Source: Cyclobacterium marinum DSM 745
GTDB taxonomy: Bacteria; Bacteroidota; Bacteroidia; Cytophagales; Cyclobacteriaceae
Direction: 5' to 3'
DNA: 64,000 nt
Assembly: GCF_000222485.1 (NCBI RefSeq)
Contig: NC_015914.1
Location: 5,128,001-5,192,000 of the forward strand
Position numbers and translations under genes: made by a program. The notes under the pieces were generated by a model that was given only the letters and a program-made list of their open reading frames with translations, searched no databases and was not told the DNA's origin. Shown here piece after piece: positions 62,529-64,000 of this stretch. Each line of letters opens with the position of its first letter. The stretch's first letter is position 1.

Positions 62529-64000
62529 TTAATCCTTCTTAAGGATTGGGTCCTTGGGCTTGGAGATAAATAAGTTTAAAATAGCTGCTATAAACATCAC
62601 CAATAGGCAACCAATGGCATTGTACCACAAAAATCCAATATCAATACTAAAGTCTCCTACGGTTTTGCCATTGTAATAGTGAAGGGTTAGAATCAAAATT
62701 TCGGAGATTATAGCTGCCGTAAATACAGCGCGTCCGCCTACCCATTTCATAAAAAATGCTACCATAAATATCCCCAAAATACTTCCATAAAATAAGGAAC
62801 CTAATAGATTTACAGCCTGAATAAGGTTTTCAAATAGTGTAGCATAAGTGGCAAAAAGAATGGCAAAAACTCCCCAAAGCACTGTAAACCACCTTGAAGA
62901 CTTCATATAATGTTTAGAGCTTTCTTCTTTCTTAATCGATCTTCGGTAGATATCAATGGTGGTGGTGGAAGACAAGGCATTGAGTTCAGAAGCCGTAGAC
63001 GACATGGCAGCACTAAAAATTACAGCGAAGAGCAACCCAATCACCCCTCTGGGTAAATAATCCATCACAAAGCGCATGAACACATAATCTGTATCTCGGG
63101 TTTCAGCCAAAGGGTCATTTTGAATAATCAATTCTTTTACTTTATCCCTCACCTCTTCTTGAGCTATGGATTGATTACTGATTGCCCCTTTGTACTTCTC
63201 CACAGCCTTCTCGTCTTCGGATTCAATCGCACCTAATAAGCTGTGAATACTTTTTTCTTTGTTTTCAAATATACTGGCGTATTCATTTTCCAGTGCTTCG
63301 AAATCTTCTACATATTCACTTGCTTTCAACTTATCAGTTTGAATCGTATTGAAGAAAACAGGAGGCTGATAAAATTGATAAAATACAAAAACCATTACCC
63401 CTATAAAAAGTATAATGAATTGCATGGGCACTTTGAGAAACCCATTCATCATTAACCCCATTCTGCTTTGCGTAAGTGTTCTTCCACTTAGATACCGCTG
63501 TACTTGAGATTGATCTGTGCCAAAATAGGAAAGAAATAGGAAAAGCGCCCCTGTGAAGCCTGACCAAAAATTATACCTGTCTGATAAATCAAATTCAAAA
63601 TTGACAATATTAAGCTTTTCCATTTTCCCGGCCACATGCAAGGCTTCTGTAAAGCTTACTGGGATCATCTGAATGACTATTATACCTGCCAATACCATGC
63701 CTCCCATCATTACCGTCATTTGCTGTTTTTGGGTTACAGATACCGCTTTGGTACCACCGGATACGGTATATATAATCACTATGATTCCAATAAATACATT
63801 GGTAAAAGTAAGGTTCCACCCTAGTAGGGTAGACAAAATAATGGCCGGTGCATATATGGTGATTCCTGCAGCCAAACCTCTCTGTATCAAAAATAGACCT
63901 GCGGTCAAAGTCCTTGTCTTTAAGTCAAAACGTTGCTCTAGAAACTCATATGCTGTATATACTTTTAATTTATAGTACAGGGGTAAAAAGAACATGCAAA
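62529..64000 (-). CDS. Sodium:solute symporter (SSS family), 5' end missing
   Basis: The frame is open to the window end; 488 residues are seen from an internal Met at 63995, and about 80-100 N-terminal residues lie beyond. LKVYTAYEFLEQRFDLKTRT is the family pattern before the third to fourth helix; AMSSTASELNALSSTTTIDI (after the central helices) is the sodium-binding signature. An unusual hydrophilic insertion of about 75 residues (around 225-300, rich in Glu and Lys) lies between two helices and should be a coiled extracellular or cytoplasmic loop. The substrate, probably a sugar, sialic acid or amino acid, cannot be read. Confidence 0.88.
   Translation of the reverse strand, partial: CMFFLPLYYKLKVYTAYEFLEQRFDLKTRTLTAGLFLIQRGLAAGITIYAPAIILSTLLGWNLTFTNVFIGIIVIIYTVSGGTKAVSVTQKQQMTVMMGGMVLAGIIVIQMIPVSFTEALHVAGKMEKLNIVNFEFDLSDRYNFWSGFTGALFLFLSYFGTDQSQVQRYLSGRTLTQSRMGLMMNGFLKVPMQFIILFIGVMVFVFYQFYQPPVFFNTIQTDKLKASEYVEDFEALENEYASIFENKEKSIHSLLGAIESEDEKAVEKYKGAISNQSIAQEEVRDKVKELIIQNDPLAETRDTDYVFMRFVMDYLPRGVIGLLFAVIFSAAMSSTASELNALSSTTTIDIYRRSIKKEESSKHYMKSSRWFTVLWGVFAILFATYATLFENLIQAVNLLGSLFYGSILGIFMVAFFMKWVGGRAVFTAAIISEILILTLHYYNGKTVGDFSIDIGFLWYNAIGCLLVMFIAAILNLFISKPKDPILKKD

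Overview
The window looks like chromosomal DNA of a Bacteroidota member, most likely order Cytophagales, family Cyclobacteriaceae or close. The placement rests on gene content: an Hmu-type haem locus, a subtilase with a type IX secretion C-terminal domain, TonB/ExbB/ExbD genes, DUF2911 and DUF4956 proteins, LytS/LytTR regulators, many lipoproteins with Bacteroidota-style lipoboxes, and promoter elements of the form TTG-N19-TAnnTTTG. The DNA is AT-rich, intergenic regions are very AT-rich, and Shine-Dalgarno sites are mostly absent. No rRNA, tRNA, CRISPR array or intact insertion sequence was seen.

Positions 1-5625 hold the end of a haem-uptake operon (hmuS-hmuT-hmuU-hmuV): a membrane-anchored CobN-like chelatase with a dedicated ExbB/DUF2149 motor. 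Positions 5995-10084 encode two outward-facing lipoproteins that join beta-propeller dehydrogenase domains to cytochrome c. A kinase-like/IMPase-like pair follows (10629-12476). Positions 12673-16815 (minus strand) form a tight four-gene operon: lamin-tail lipoprotein, DUF4956 membrane protein, HlyD-like adaptor and TolC-like protein. It resembles a tripartite exporter with no recognisable pump and is my main candidate for an undescribed system.

Positions 17306-24774 are accessory: an AT-rich Sel1-repeat secreted protein, an esterase, two serine beta-lactamase-fold hydrolases, a CPBP protease and small envelope proteins. Positions 24775-27700 are a gene graveyard: two separate 5' remnants of hsdR, an hsdS tail, a DUF3800 gene interrupted by one TAG, a SRPBCC remnant and folded non-coding DNA. 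Positions 27966-32744 carry a metallophosphatase, a repeat-rich intergenic region and a LytS/LytTR two-component pair preceded by a 50-residue membrane peptide.

Positions 33075-38016 hold a large SGNH-like/propeller/HEAT/cytochrome c lipoprotein and a divergent SLC13 transporter. Positions 38466-61009 are mostly minus-strand core genes: gyrA with a TPR partner, rpe, a T9SS subtilase, trmB, folC, a tonB-exbD-exbB-SPOR set, an outer-membrane barrel, a 1000-residue TPR protein, holA, a universal stress protein and a 2-hydroxyacid dehydrogenase. A TrpF-like protein and a TPR protein lie on the plus strand. The window ends with a DUF2911 protein and a truncated sodium:solute symporter.

Taken together the genes describe an aerobic, surface-active, probably marine heterotroph that invests heavily in envelope transport and periplasmic electron transfer. 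Start codons were moved downstream where the longest frame hid an obvious signal peptide or lipobox or overlapped a promoter.
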